This document shows positions 44,426 to 54,924 of a stretch of 64,000 nucleotides of DNA, piece after piece. Position 1 is the stretch's first letter; every line of letters starts with the position of its first letter. Position numbers and translations under genes: made by a program. The DNA lies in the NCBI RefSeq assembly GCF_014653435.1, contig NZ_BNAO01000005.1, positions 154,920 through 218,919 of the forward strand. The letters are read 5' to 3'. This stretch comes from Alishewanella longhuensis. GTDB lineage: Bacteria > Pseudomonadota > Gammaproteobacteria > Enterobacterales > Alteromonadaceae. Below the pieces are notes generated by a model that was not told the DNA's origin, searched no databases, and was given only the letters and a program-made list of their open reading frames with translations.

Positions 44426-45958
44426 TTACGCTTTGCTTAATTTGGCATCCAGTTCAGCAATATTGGCTTTCCACAGCACCGGCCCTTGCTGGTGCACATT
44501 GTTGCCATTGCTATCAACGGCTACCGTGACCGGCATATCTTCAACATCAAACTCGTAAATGGCTTCCATCCCTAAATCAGCAAAGGCGACCACCCGGGCT
44601 TTTTTAATGGCTTTAGACACTAAATAAGCGGCACCGCCTACGGCCATCAAATACACGGCTTTGTGTTGTTTAATGCTGGCTACGGTTTTATCACCGCGCT
44701 CTGATTTACCAATCATGCCAATTAGGCCGGTTTGTGACAGCATCATATCGGTAAATTTATCCATCCGGGTGGCAGTAGTTGGGCCTGCCGGGCCTACGAC
44801 TTCATCACCCACGGCATCTACTGGCCCTACGTAGTAAATAAATTTATTTTTAAAATCGACACCCTCTGGTAAGCCTTCGCCTTTATTTAGCATATCAGCA
44901 ATACGCTTATGCGCCGCATCCCGGCCGGTCAGCATTTTACCGCTTAACAGCACGGTTTCGCCGGCTTGCCAGCTTTGCACGTCCTCTGGCGTTACGGTAT
45001 TCAGGTTAACCCGGCGCACATTAGCACCCAGCTCCCAGGTCACCTGTGGCCAGTCTTCCAGTTTAGGCGGCGTGATGTCGGCTGGGCCTGAACCATCTAA
45101 ATGAAAATGCACATGGCGGGTCGCGGCACAGTTGGGGATCATCACCACCGGCAAGGAGGCTGCATGGGTGGGTACCGATTTAATTTTTACGTCCACTACC
45201 GTGGTTAAACCCCCTAAGCCTTGAGCGCCGATGCCCAATTTGTTGACTTTTTCGTACAGCTCTAAGCGCAGTTTCTCTTCAGCGTTTTCAGCGCCTCTAT
45301 CCAGCAATTCTTGAATATCCACCGGATCCATCAGCGATTCTTTGGCCAATACCGCCGCTTTTTCGGCGGTACCACCAATACCTATGCCAAGCATTCCCGG
45401 TGGACACCAGCCCGCGCCCATTTTTGGCAGGGTTTCTAATACCCAATCCACGATAGAATCTGATGGGTTTAACATCGCCATCTTGGTTTTGTTTTCCGAG
45501 CCACCGCCCTTAGCGGCAATCATCACTTCGACATGATGGCCTGGCACTAAATCGATATGCACCACAGCGGGGGTATTATCTTTGGTGTTTTTCCGTAAAC
45601 CTGCAGGATCGGCCACAATAGAGGCACGCAGCGGATTATCTGGGTTCATATAGGCACGGCGGGTCCCTTCGTCAACCATTTGCTGCACGGTTAAATCGGT
45701 TTTGTCCCATTTCACGTCCATACCAATTTTCACAAAACAGGTCACGATACCGGTATCCTGACAAATAGGCCGGTGCCCTTCGGCTGACATACGCGAATTA
45801 ATTAAGATTTGAGCTATGGCATCTTTGGCAGCCTGGTTTTGCTCTTTGTGGTAAGCCACTTCCAGCGCTTTAATAAAATCCAATGGGTGATAGTACGAAA
45901 TGTACTGCAGTGCATCTTCGATGCTATCAATAAAATCTTGTTGGCGAATAACGGTCAT
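44426..45958 (-). CDS. class I fumarate hydratase ([4Fe-4S])
   Basis: ATG 45958 with AGGAAGGG upstream is chosen over an upstream in-frame ATG at 46033, which would add residues unlike the family. The 510-residue enzyme has RPICQDTGI, GWCPPGMLGIGIGG and IPNCAATRH. It ends with the beta domain (AHKRIADML, VGPAGPTTATRMDKF). The cysteines bind the oxygen-sensitive cluster. Interconverts fumarate and malate in the TCA cycle. Divergent from pabB. Belongs to the FumA/FumB two-domain type. Confidence 0.94.
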   Translation of the reverse strand: MTVIRQQDFIDSIEDALQYISYYHPLDFIKALEVAYHKEQNQAAKDAIAQILINSRMSAEGHRPICQDTGIVTCFVKIGMDVKWDKTDLTVQQMVDEGTRRAYMNPDNPLRASIVADPAGLRKNTKDNTPAVVHIDLVPGHHVEVMIAAKGGGSENKTKMAMLNPSDSIVDWVLETLPKMGAGWCPPGMLGIGIGGTAEKAAVLAKESLMDPVDIQELLDRGAENAEEKLRLELYEKVNKLGIGAQGLGGLTTVVDVKIKSVPTHAASLPVVMIPNCAATRHVHFHLDGSGPADITPPKLEDWPQVTWELGANVRRVNLNTVTPEDVQSWQAGETVLLSGKMLTGRDAAHKRIADMLNKGEGLPEGVDFKNKFIYYVGPVDAVGDEVVGPAGPTTATRMDKFTDMMLSQTGLIGMIGKSERGDKTVASIKQHKAVYLMAVGGAAYLVSKAIKKARVVAFADLGMEAIYEFDVEDMPVTVAVDSNGNNVHQQGPVLWKANIAELDAKLSKA

Positions 45959-46057
45959 GCTGGCCCTTCCTCTGTCGCCAATGCTGGCGAGACATTTAAC
46001 TATTAGTGTGGGTGCTGGTATGATAGCGCGCATCGAAAACAGCGGCTAGTCCCAATC

Positions 46058-47452
46058 ATGCAGCAGTATCTGATTTACGACGCAAAAAACCTACCTGAGC
46101 AGGCATTTTCTTTGCTTGACCTGTTTGAGCAGTTTGCTGCTCAGCCCTGGTCAATGTTCCTTGATTCAGCCGATGCCAGCCACCCTAACAGTCGCTATCA
46201 AATTATGGTGGCGGAGCCGCTGGTAACGCTGGTTAGTCAACAGGGCGAAACGCTACTTACTGATGAGCACGGCAGTCATCATTACACAACGGATCCTTTT
46301 ACGGTATTAGACTGTGCGCTAAAGCGCTATTTCCCAGCAGCAAGCACCTGTTTGTTGCCGTTTTGTGGTGGTGCTTTAGGTTATTTTGGTTATGACTTGG
46401 GCCGTTATTTAGAAAAAATACCCAACATCGCGCAGGCTGAGCTAACGCTACCCGATATGGCGATTGGCCTCTATAGCTGGGCGCTAATCTTTGATCAGCA
46501 GCACAAACAACTGTGGTTTAGTGATTATACCGGCAATGCCGAGCAAAACTGGCAGAAGCTGCAACAACGCTTAAAACCTGCACCGTCTGCGACCGCGCCC
46601 TTTTGCTTAACCACAGACTGGCAAGCCAATATGAGCCAGCAGGAATACCAGCAAAAATTTGCTCGGGTGCAGGAAGAGTTAAAAAGCGGTAATTGCTATC
46701 AAATTAATTTAGCGCAGCGTTTTCACGCTAGCTATCGGGGCAACGAATGGCTGGCTTACCGCTTATTACGCGAGAAAAACGCTGCGCCTTTTTCAGCCTT
46801 TATCCGCTTGCCAGAAGCAGCTGTGATCAGTATTTCACCCGAGCGCTTTATCCAGCTACAGGGCAGTGCTATTGAAACCAAACCCATTAAAGGCACCCGC
46901 CCCCGTGGTTTTTGTGCACTAACCGATCAGGCCGAAGCAGAAACACTGCAATTGTCTGAAAAAGATCGCGCCGAAAACGTGATGATTGTTGATTTACTGC
47001 GCAACGATATCGGTAAGGTCAGCGAACCCGGCTCAGTTAAGGTCCCGGCGCTATTTGCTATTGAAAGCTTTCCGGCGGTGCATCATTTGGTCAGTACCAT
47101 TACCGGTAAATTAGCTGCGCCCTATAGCGCTTGTGATCTCTTGCGCGGTGCTTTTCCGGGGGGCTCTATTACTGGTGCACCGAAAATTAGCGCTATGCAA
47201 ATTATTGAACAGCTAGAGCCGCATCGCCGTCATGTTTATTGCGGTGCTATTGGTTATATTAGTAGTAATGGTGATATGGATACCAATATTGCGATTCGCA
47301 CCCTGGTTTGTGAAAACGGCAAAATATACTGCTGGGCCGGTGGCGGTGTGGTGGCTGATTCTAACGCCGATAGTGAATATCAGGAAACCCTGGATAAGGT
47401 GGCACGAATTTTACCAATATTATCCGCCACACAACAGACAATAGCTAAATAA
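46058..47452 (+). CDS. pabB: aminodeoxychorismate synthase component I
   Basis: A 464-residue chorismate-utilising enzyme that forms 4-amino-4-deoxychorismate for folate synthesis. The N-terminal domain has GGALGYFGYDLGRYLE. The catalytic domain has CYQINLAQRF, SPERFIQL and PIKGTRPRG (the PIKGT motif separates PabB from TrpE). SEKDRAENVMIVDLLRND and GAFPGGSITGAPK follow. pabB-nudL-sdaA has the same order as in E. coli. Confidence 0.95.
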   Translation: MQQYLIYDAKNLPEQAFSLLDLFEQFAAQPWSMFLDSADASHPNSRYQIMVAEPLVTLVSQQGETLLTDEHGSHHYTTDPFTVLDCALKRYFPAASTCLLPFCGGALGYFGYDLGRYLEKIPNIAQAELTLPDMAIGLYSWALIFDQQHKQLWFSDYTGNAEQNWQKLQQRLKPAPSATAPFCLTTDWQANMSQQEYQQKFARVQEELKSGNCYQINLAQRFHASYRGNEWLAYRLLREKNAAPFSAFIRLPEAAVISISPERFIQLQGSAIETKPIKGTRPRGFCALTDQAEAETLQLSEKDRAENVMIVDLLRNDIGKVSEPGSVKVPALFAIESFPAVHHLVSTITGKLAAPYSACDLLRGAFPGGSITGAPKISAMQIIEQLEPHRRHVYCGAIGYISSNGDMDTNIAIRTLVCENGKIYCWAGGGVVADSNADSEYQETLDKVARILPILSATQQTIAK

Positions 47453-47464
47453 CTCTGGAATGAT

Positions 47465-48034
47465 ATGCAGGCCAACCAGTTTAAAAGCCGCTTTTTACTG
47501 CAGCAAGCCACACCAGCAACGGTAATGCAGCTGCCAAGTGGAATGCAGCCAAGACAAAGCGCGGTGTTGGTGCCTATTGTGGACTATGGTGACCGACTTA
47601 GCCTGCTCTTTACCCAGCGTGCCTTACATTTAAACCATCATCCGGGGCAAATCAGTTTCCCCGGCGGTAAATTGGAGGCCAATGAAACCCCGGCCGCGGC
47701 GGCACTGCGCGAAACGGAAGAAGAAATAGGCGTAAAGGCCGCAGAGATCGAATTACTCGGGCAACTACAGTCCTACAATACGCTGACCGGTTTTCAAATT
47801 AGTCCCTGGGTCGGTGTGTTACCAGCCTCAGCAAAAATTAGCATCGATCCGCAAGAAGTCATTGCCGTGTTTGAAGTGCCCCTGTCATACTTTATCGAGC
47901 CCACTAACCGTCATCAGTTATGGCTACCCTGGCAAGACTTGCCCCGGCAGCTGCATTTTATGCCTTATCAAGACAAACTGATCTGGGGCGCAACGGCCGC
48001 CATTATTCAACAACTGGTGCAGCAGATAGCATAA
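47465..48034 (+). CDS. nudL: CoA pyrophosphatase (Nudix)
   Basis: A 189-residue Nudix hydrolase. The Nudix box GGKLEANETPAAAALRETEEE (from the start of the box) continues to IGV. The upstream LNHHPGQISFPGG is typical of CoA-specific NudL/YeaB members. Cleaves CoA to 3',5'-ADP and phosphopantetheine. It follows pabB by 12 bases, so probably the same transcript. Confidence 0.92.
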   Translation: MQANQFKSRFLLQQATPATVMQLPSGMQPRQSAVLVPIVDYGDRLSLLFTQRALHLNHHPGQISFPGGKLEANETPAAAALRETEEEIGVKAAEIELLGQLQSYNTLTGFQISPWVGVLPASAKISIDPQEVIAVFEVPLSYFIEPTNRHQLWLPWQDLPRQLHFMPYQDKLIWGATAAIIQQLVQQIA

Positions 48035-48087
48035 ACTTACCAACCCGGCGATAGAGTGTACACCTAAGTTAACACTACCGCAGAATG

Positions 48088-48227
48088 TACCCAAAATCAT
48101 TGAAGTTGCAGGTAGGCGGCAAGTGAGCGAATCACCATGAACATAGGTATGCTATGTGATTAGGCCGGGCTGGCGCACCAGTTCGGGAGCGCAGCCAACA
48201 CCGCTGCAGCTTCAAGGATGACGGGTA
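48088..48227. repeat. MITE-like palindromic repeat (about 140 bp)
   Basis: Imperfect terminal inverted repeats: TACCCAAAATCATTGAAGTTGCAG at the left (24 bases; key part TACCC...TTGAAG) and, reversed, TACCCGTCATCCTTGAAG at the right. Inside, GGCGGCAAGTGAGCGAATC and an ACATAG/CTATGT hairpin are followed by GCGCAGCCAACACCGCTGCA. From memory, closely similar elements occur dispersed in Shewanella, Vibrio and relatives. No coding capacity. It fills much of the 376-base gap between nudL and sdaA. I see no second copy in the window. Confidence 0.65.
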
Positions 48228-48288
48228 TAGTCTTACAATAGGGTTTTAATAGAGATTAAATGGATTTGTTGCCGGCTTACAGTCTACT

Positions 48289-48312
48289 GGGGCTTAGGCT
48301 ACAATAAGCCCC
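48289..48312 (+). terminator. terminator-like hairpin between nudL and sdaA
   Basis: GGGGCTTA / TAAGCCCC stem with 8-base loop followed by ATTT. It lies after the MITE-like repeat and 98 bases before sdaA. Confidence 0.55.
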
Positions 48313-48410
48313 ATTTACCCTGCATAAGAGATAGCACAGCTAAGCGGCGCTTAGCTGGCTGCTCAAATACTAAAACAGCAATATAACAACAACATAGAAG
48401 TAAAATTATT

Positions 48411-49793
48411 ATGATTATCAGCGCATTTGACATGTTCAGTATCGGCATAGGCCCGTCCAGCTCGCATACCGTAGGCCCAATGCGGGCGGCAAAAAAGTTT
48501 ACCGAACAGCTGCAGCAAAACGAACAATTACCGCAGGTTGCCAGCGTTAAAGTGGAGCTTTATGGCTCACTGGGCCAGACCGGTGTTGGCCATGGTACCG
48601 GTAAGGCGGTGATTTTAGGGCTATCGGGTTACTTACCGGAGACTATCGATCCTGATGCGGTAGAAGGTATTTTAAAACAGGTGCATGAAAGCCAACGCTT
48701 GCAATTAGCACAGCAACAGGCCGTTAGCTTTACCCGCGAAGGTGCTATTGTGTTTCATCGGCGTAAAACCTTAAAAGAACACTCCAATGGCATGGAGCTA
48801 ATTGCTTATGATGCCGACAAAAATATCCTGCTAAGCGAAGTCTATTTCTCTATCGGCGGTGGTTTTATTGTGAAAGCCGAAGATTTTGCTAAAGAAAAAG
48901 AAGCCGCCAGCCAGTTTGCCGCAGACAATCCACCTCCCTTTCCGTTTGAATCAGGCGCTGAGTTACTGGCGCTTTGTAAAGAGCATGGCTTGTCCGTATC
49001 GGGCTTAATGCTGGAAAACGAAAAAGTATTACGTAGCAGTACCCAAATTGAAAGTGAACTGAATAATATTTGGCTGACCATGCGTGCCTGTATTGAGCGC
49101 GGTATCCGCACCGAGGGTATCTTACCCGGTGGCCTAAAAGTACGACGTCGTGCCCCGGCCTTGTATAAAAAGCTAATTGCCGAAAAAAGTTCTGATCCAC
49201 TACAGGTAATGGACTGGGTTAACTTATTTGCCCTAGCGGTAAATGAAGAAAACGCCGCCGGTGGCCGGGTAGTAACAGCGCCAACTAATGGCGCGGCCGG
49301 TATTATTCCGGCGGTACTGATGTACTACGATAAATTTATTCAACCGGTAACACCAGAGATTGCTGCACGTTACCTGCTTACTGGCGCTGCCATTGGTATC
49401 TTATATAAGAAAAACGCTTCTATTTCTGGAGCCGAAGTCGGTTGTCAGGGTGAAGTAGGTGTGGCCTGCTCGATGGCAGCCGCTGCCTTAACCGAGATTT
49501 TAGGCGGTAGCCCGCAGCATGTCGAAAACGCCGCGGAGATCGGTATGGAGCATAACCTGGGTTTAACCTGCGATCCGGTCGGTGGCTTGGTACAGGTGCC
49601 CTGTATTGAACGCAATGCCATGGGTTCAATCAAGGCCATTAATGCCTCGCGCTTAGCACTGCGTGGCAGCGGTGATCATAAGGTGTCACTGGATAAAGTG
49701 ATTAAAACCATGTGGGATACCGGTAAAGATATGCAAACCAAATATAAAGAAACGTCACGCGGTGGCTTAGCCGTTAATATTATTGAGTGTTAA
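48411..49793 (+). CDS. sdaA: L-serine ammonia-lyase ([4Fe-4S])
   Basis: A 460-residue single-chain enzyme converting L-serine to pyruvate and ammonia. The N-terminal beta domain starts [22 protein letters not shown]. The catalytic domain has [16 protein letters not shown]. The cluster cysteines are in [19 protein letters not shown] and [17 protein letters not shown]. Follows nudL as in E. coli, but with a repeat and hairpin inserted between. Confidence 0.96.
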   Translation: MIISAFDMFSIGIGPSSSHTVGPMRAAKKFTEQLQQNEQLPQVASVKVELYGSLGQTGVGHGTGKAVILGLSGYLPETIDPDAVEGILKQVHESQRLQLAQQQAVSFTREGAIVFHRRKTLKEHSNGMELIAYDADKNILLSEVYFSIGGGFIVKAEDFAKEKEAASQFAADNPPPFPFESGAELLALCKEHGLSVSGLMLENEKVLRSSTQIESELNNIWLTMRACIERGIRTEGILPGGLKVRRRAPALYKKLIAEKSSDPLQVMDWVNLFALAVNEENAAGGRVVTAPTNGAAGIIPAVLMYYDKFIQPVTPEIAARYLLTGAAIGILYKKNASISGAEVGCQGEVGVACSMAAAALTEILGGSPQHVENAAEIGMEHNLGLTCDPVGGLVQVPCIERNAMGSIKAINASRLALRGSGDHKVSLDKVIKTMWDTGKDMQTKYKETSRGGLAVNIIEC

Positions 49794-49840
49794 TAAGTGA
49801 TTAGAGGTCGTTGCAGACAAATGGCTTAGGCTGCGACAAT

Positions 49841-50101
49841 TTATCCTGCCGGCGCCAAGCCTTCCTCATCAGCAAGCGGAAAATCGATAAACTCCGCTTG
49901 CTGATAATCCTGTAACAGTTGCTCGGCCAACTCAGCATGCTCATCGTCCACAAAGACATTGGCAAAACCCATCGCCGCTAAATCCCCCACCGCGCCCTGC
50001 AGGTAATGTCCACCAACATAGGTATCAACGCCCTGACTGTTAAGCATACCGGAGACAATATGGGCTTCGAGGATGTCATTAGCGCGAAAAATAATTTTCA
50101 T
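49841..50101 (-). CDS. DUF2007 (putative signal-transducing) protein
   Basis: ATG 50101 is chosen since the DUF2007 homology (KIIFRANDILEAHIVSGMLNSQGVDTYVGG) begins there. The longer upstream frame overlaps the permease gene. The 86-residue product continues with LQGAVGDLAAMGFANVFVDDEH, the typical family end. The family is annotated as possible signal transducers without experimental support known to me. It follows the lactate permease gene on the same strand by 26 bases. Confidence 0.85.
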   Translation of the reverse strand: MKIIFRANDILEAHIVSGMLNSQGVDTYVGGHYLQGAVGDLAAMGFANVFVDDEHAELAEQLLQDYQQAEFIDFPLADEEGLAPAG

Positions 50102-50127
50102 AGTCAACTCAATGGTTTTTTTAAAGC

Positions 50128-51750
50128 TTAGCTGAAAAACCAAAAAGCCACCAGCGCCGCCCCACTGCAATAAAACAGCATTGGCCACAAGGTGTAACGA
50201 ATAATCTCCCCTTCCCGGCCATTAAGGTTAACGACACTGGCCGCGGCCACAACGTTAACCACACAAATCATATTACCGGCATTAGCACCCAGCATTTGTA
50301 GCGCCAGCACCAGTGTTTGCGGCAGCTCGGCTTGTTGTGCCATGGCCTGCTGAAAACTACCAAACATTAAATTGGAAAAGGTTGCAGAGCCAGCAATAAA
50401 CGAACCCAGGGCGCCAACCAAGGGTGCCAGTGCTAACCAATAGTCACTTAGGTATTCCGCCGCCAAGGCCGCCAGGGCCAAAGGCATAGCGGGTAAATCT
50501 AAGGCATTAACATCTGAATGCAGGAATATACGCACCATGGGTACAGCTGCAGCGAGCGCAATACAAGAGGGCAACAGCATAGTGCCACTTTGCCTAAAGG
50601 CATTCCCAATCTCTGTTTTCGACAGCCGGAAAACTAACGCAGCCGTAAGGGCAACCAGCATAAACACTGAACCGGGCAAATACAGAGGCGCAACACTAAC
50701 GGTAAGCTCAGTGCCGAGTATGCCTTGCCATTGCCAATTAAGCCCCTGTAGCCAGGCTTTAATCGGCAGTTCCGATATCCGGGTTAGCACTAATAATACA
50801 GCTACACCTACATAGGGCAACCAGGCCTGCCAAAGCGGTATAGCGTTTAACACGGCCTTTGGCGCTATTTGGCTATCGCTGTTTTCACTGCATAACGTCG
50901 CAGCATTATCACTACTTTGCTTTATCGCGGGCGTTGGCGTTAAAATGTTAAAATGTGCCGCACTGCAGGTTATCGCTAAGCCGAGTAAAGCCCCAAGTAC
51001 TGATGGGAACTCAGGGCCTAGCCACCAAGTCACGCCATAGGCCGGTAAGGTAAAAGCCAAACCAGACAGCAAAGCAAAAGGCGCGGCGGCTAAGCCGTAA
51101 CGCCAATTAGCCTGTTCGCTAAAAAAGCGGCTATACATTAGCACTAAAATCAGCGGCAACCAGGAAGCCACAAAGATATCAATGCCTATTGCTGTTAGAG
51201 CAATCTGTTGTAACTCAGCGGCAGTAACACCTGGCACCCCTTGCGCTAAACCTACCAATACTGGCGTGCCGACAGCCCCAAACGAGACCGCTGCCGAGTC
51301 AGCCACTAAGGCTAACACCACGGCGGCAAGCGGAGTAAACCCCAACGCCACTAATAAAGGTGCAGCAATGGCTGCTGGCGTACCAAAGCCGGCGGCACCT
51401 TCTAAAAAGCCGACAAACAGCCAGCCGATAATCACCAGTTGCACCCGTTTGTCGGCAGAGAGCTGGCTAAAGCCGGCCTTAATCACCGCCATAGCGCCAC
51501 TTAGGGTCAGCACTTTTAATAGCACTATGGCACCAAAGATTATCCACAGAATGGTAGCTGCAATCACCAGCCCTTCCAGCAAGGCAGCACTAAGCTGCAA
51601 CAGCGGCATCTGCCACACCCAGTAGGCCAGAGCAGTGCTAAGCAGCAGACTTAATGGCATCGCCTGCCGGGCCGGCAGGCGACATAACACCAAGAGGATA
51701 AAGACGCTGAACAGCGGCATCGCCGCTGTCAGAAATTGCCATAGGGTCAC
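50128..51750 (-). CDS. L-lactate permease family protein
   Basis: A 540-residue LctP-family transporter with about 13 membrane segments. The motif [24 protein letters not shown] is present (first 20 residues decisive), followed by [15 protein letters not shown]. The C-terminus has [15 protein letters not shown] and [18 protein letters not shown]. Lactate or glycolate uptake with protons is the family function. It starts 7 bases after the RND permease stop, an unusual operon partner. Confidence 0.92.
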   Translation of the reverse strand: MTLWQFLTAAMPLFSVFILLVLCRLPARQAMPLSLLLSTALAYWVWQMPLLQLSAALLEGLVIAATILWIIFGAIVLLKVLTLSGAMAVIKAGFSQLSADKRVQLVIIGWLFVGFLEGAAGFGTPAAIAAPLLVALGFTPLAAVVLALVADSAAVSFGAVGTPVLVGLAQGVPGVTAAELQQIALTAIGIDIFVASWLPLILVLMYSRFFSEQANWRYGLAAAPFALLSGLAFTLPAYGVTWWLGPEFPSVLGALLGLAITCSAAHFNILTPTPAIKQSSDNAATLCSENSDSQIAPKAVLNAIPLWQAWLPYVGVAVLLVLTRISELPIKAWLQGLNWQWQGILGTELTVSVAPLYLPGSVFMLVALTAALVFRLSKTEIGNAFRQSGTMLLPSCIALAAAVPMVRIFLHSDVNALDLPAMPLALAALAAEYLSDYWLALAPLVGALGSFIAGSATFSNLMFGSFQQAMAQQAELPQTLVLALQMLGANAGNMICVVNVVAAASVVNLNGREGEIIRYTLWPMLFYCSGAALVAFWFFS

Positions 51751-51757
51751 TAAGTGC

Positions 51758-54700
51758 CTATTTTAGTATGGTTTCCGTATTTTCTAGCTTAGCGGTACTT
51801 TTACCTCTAAACAACGCTTTTATATCTTCCAACATCACATACAGTGCCGGGATCAATACCAGCGTAATGACCGTCGCGAACAAGATACCAAAAGCCAGCG
51901 ATACCGCCATTGGGATGACAATTTTAGCCTGTAAGCTGCGCTCTAATACAATAGGCGCCAAACCAACAAAGGTGGTTAATGACGTCAGTAAAATGGCACG
52001 GAAACGTTGAGTACCCGCCTCTACTACCGCTTGTTTAATCGCCACGCCTTGCGCTCTGGCACGGTTAACAAAGTCGACCATAATTAAGCTGTCGTTAACC
52101 ACAACCCCCGCCAAGGCGACCAAACCAAATACTGACATAATGCTCATCGATAACCCCAGCAGCATATGGCCTATCACTGCACCGATCAGGCCAAATGGGA
52201 TCACGCTCATAATAATCAGTGGTTGCGAGTAAGATTTAAGCGGAATCGCCATTAGCGCATAGATACAAAACAATGCAAACACTGCGGCTAATTGAAGATC
52301 GCGCTGTGCATCTACCTCATCCTGGCTGGCACCATCTAACTGCCCTGTTACCCCCGGATATTTTTGTTCCAGCTCTTTAATCACCGTTCTACGCACTTCG
52401 GCAACAACTTTGCCCGGCTCTATCTTGCCTTTGTCAGCTGCAGCGGTGATAGTCACTGCCCGCTCGCCGTTCACCCGGTTAATGGCACTAAAGCTCGGTT
52501 GCATGGTGTAGCTGGCTACTTGGGAAAATGGCACTTCACCACCATTGGCAGTGCGAATGCGCATATTTTCTAAGTCGCCAATCGAGCGACGTTCATCCCG
52601 TGGATAACGCACCATTACTTTAATTTCTTCGCCATTACGCTGAATACGCTGGGCTTCAGCACCATAGAAACCGTAGCGTACCTGCCGCGCAAGCTCAGCC
52701 AGGGTAATACCTAATAAATCAGCCTCGGGTTTTAATGCCAGCACAATTTCATCATTGCCGCCTAATAAGTTATCTTCAATATCAAAGATGCCTTCATATT
52801 GGGCCAATCGCTGTTTTAATTCTTCGGTAGCTTTTTGTAGGTTATCCAGGTTAGTGCCGCGTAATTGCAAGGCAATATCGGCCCCGCCACCAAAGCCAGA
52901 ACTACTGAGTTTAAAGGCTTTTAAACCGGGAATTTCCGGGATCTGCTCGCGCCAGCGCCGACCAATCTCAAAACTGTCCACTTCACGGCCTTCGCTCTTA
53001 TCCAGCTCTACCACTAACTGGCCAGCCGTATCGCTATTAAGGAAAACCAGACGGTGTTTTACCACCATATCTTCGCCTTCATCTAGTAATTGCCGGTCAA
53101 CCCGCATTAACGCCGCTTCAATTTCTTTAATGGCTAGCACGGTGGCTTCATTCGAGGCGCCCTCTTCCATCTGCACGGTCGCTTGCATAAAGTCGTTCGG
53201 TACATCCGGGAAAAATACCCAGCGTACAAAGCCAGCCGACAACACACCAAACATCAGGATCAACAATGCAAAGAACACGGCCATAGTGACATAACGAAAC
53301 TCAATGCATTTCTCGATCAATGGCCGGTATTTCGTTTGAATAAAACTATTTAATGAGCGCGACACCGCACCGCGGATACTTTTGAGAGTATTGCTACCAA
53401 AGCGCCCCAAGGCATAGATACCGCCCTTGTTCGGATCCCAGGGTTTGGTATCCATATTGGCAATATGCGCCGGTAAAATCAGCTTAGATTCGATAATAGA
53501 GAACACTAAACACAGCACCACGACCCAGGCAATAGAACCCCAGATAGCTGATTGCGCACCGCCTACCAACAACATCGGTACAAAGGCTGCGATGGTAGTT
53601 AGTACCCCAAAGGTGGCGGGCATCGCGACTTTTTTGGCACCGGCAATAACTGCATCGGTAGATTTGCCGCGCTTCTCAATTTCGCTGTAGGCGCTTTCAC
53701 CGATAATAATGGCATCGTCCACCACTATCCCCAGTACCAAAATAAAGCCGAACAAACTGATCATATTGATAGAAACATCAAAGAACGGCAGAGGCAGCAT
53801 CGCCAAAGCACCTAAGAAACAGACCGGGATCCCCACCATTACCCAGAAGGCAATGCGGAACTCTAAAAACAGGGTTAAGGCCAGTAGTACCAAAAGAACC
53901 CCATAAAACAGGTTGCCGGTCATCAAATCTAAGCGGCCCTGCAGGTAGTAACTGGAATCGCCCCAATAATCCAAGGAAATACTGGGCGGCAGCTCAGTAC
54001 GTTTTTTCTCAACATAGCGTTTTACGGTTTCGGCAATCCGCAGCGTATCGTCATCGCCCACGGCATCAATCTTCACCGAGACGCTATTCTGACCGTTAAA
54101 GGTGGCCAATCTGGCACGCTCAATAAAACCATCCGTTACTGTGGCAATATCGCTTAACAACAGTCGGGTACCATCATCAAAATTAAGCAGTACAATATTT
54201 TCAAAATCGTTCTGATAATAAGCCTGACCTTTAGTACGCAACAAGATATTGCCACTCTCAGAGCGAATAGCACCACCGGGTAAATCGACTGAGCTGCCGC
54301 GAATGGCGCTAACGACTTGCTCAAAGGTTAAACCATATTCGCGCAGTCTGTGCTCGGGGATTTCTACGGCAATTTCATAATTACGCGCCGCAACCACATC
54401 AACTTTACTTACGCCAGGTTGCTTTTTAATTTCATCACGAATACTCTTGGCCAGCTCTTTTAAGGTGTGCTCCGAAGCATCACCGTGCAAAGATAACCAC
54501 AATACATTGCTCTGAAAGCGAATACGGTACACTACCGGCCGCTCAGTTTGCTCGGGTAGTGTAGAAATAGAGTTTACCTGAGTTTTAATTTCCTCCATCA
54601 CTTCCTGAATATCGTAACCGGCGGCAATTTCAGCGATAACGGTACCCATGCCTTCCACCGCAGTAGAACGAATACGCTTTATACCATTAACCCCACGGAT

Positions 54701-54922
54701 ACTTTCTTCAATTTTATCAATAACACCACTTTCAACTTCCTGCGGCGCGGCACCTAAATAGGGTACCCGAATATTGACCTGCTCCAGCTGTATTTCCGGA
54801 AAAGCTTGCTTTTTAATGGTAAAAACTGCACCTACACCAGCAAGTAGCAAAATAATCATGAGTAAGTTGGCGGCCACGCTGTTGCGGGCAAACCAGGCTA
54901 TGATGCCTTTATTAGTATCCAT
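51758..54922 (-). CDS. RND efflux pump inner-membrane permease
   Basis: A 1054-residue AcrB/HAE1-type transporter with 12 membrane helices and two large periplasmic loops. TM4 carries [16 protein letters not shown] with the proton-relay Asp pair, and TM10 carries [42 protein letters not shown] is the usual N-terminal porter start (first 20 residues). It starts 2 bases after the adaptor gene. No outer membrane channel gene is present, so it probably uses a TolC-like protein from elsewhere. Substrates not predictable. Confidence 0.94.
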   Translation of the reverse strand: MDTNKGIIAWFARNSVAANLLMIILLLAGVGAVFTIKKQAFPEIQLEQVNIRVPYLGAAPQEVESGVIDKIEESIRGVNGIKRIRSTAVEGMGTVIAEIAAGYDIQEVMEEIKTQVNSISTLPEQTERPVVYRIRFQSNVLWLSLHGDASEHTLKELAKSIRDEIKKQPGVSKVDVVAARNYEIAVEIPEHRLREYGLTFEQVVSAIRGSSVDLPGGAIRSESGNILLRTKGQAYYQNDFENIVLLNFDDGTRLLLSDIATVTDGFIERARLATFNGQNSVSVKIDAVGDDDTLRIAETVKRYVEKKRTELPPSISLDYWGDSSYYLQGRLDLMTGNLFYGVLLVLLALTLFLEFRIAFWVMVGIPVCFLGALAMLPLPFFDVSINMISLFGFILVLGIVVDDAIIIGESAYSEIEKRGKSTDAVIAGAKKVAMPATFGVLTTIAAFVPMLLVGGAQSAIWGSIAWVVVLCLVFSIIESKLILPAHIANMDTKPWDPNKGGIYALGRFGSNTLKSIRGAVSRSLNSFIQTKYRPLIEKCIEFRYVTMAVFFALLILMFGVLSAGFVRWVFFPDVPNDFMQATVQMEEGASNEATVLAIKEIEAALMRVDRQLLDEGEDMVVKHRLVFLNSDTAGQLVVELDKSEGREVDSFEIGRRWREQIPEIPGLKAFKLSSSGFGGGADIALQLRGTNLDNLQKATEELKQRLAQYEGIFDIEDNLLGGNDEIVLALKPEADLLGITLAELARQVRYGFYGAEAQRIQRNGEEIKVMVRYPRDERRSIGDLENMRIRTANGGEVPFSQVASYTMQPSFSAINRVNGERAVTITAAADKGKIEPGKVVAEVRRTVIKELEQKYPGVTGQLDGASQDEVDAQRDLQLAAVFALFCIYALMAIPLKSYSQPLIIMSVIPFGLIGAVIGHMLLGLSMSIMSVFGLVALAGVVVNDSLIMVDFVNRARAQGVAIKQAVVEAGTQRFRAILLTSLTTFVGLAPIVLERSLQAKIVIPMAVSLAFGILFATVITLVLIPALYVMLEDIKALFRGKSTAKLENTETILK

Positions 54923-54924
54923 AA

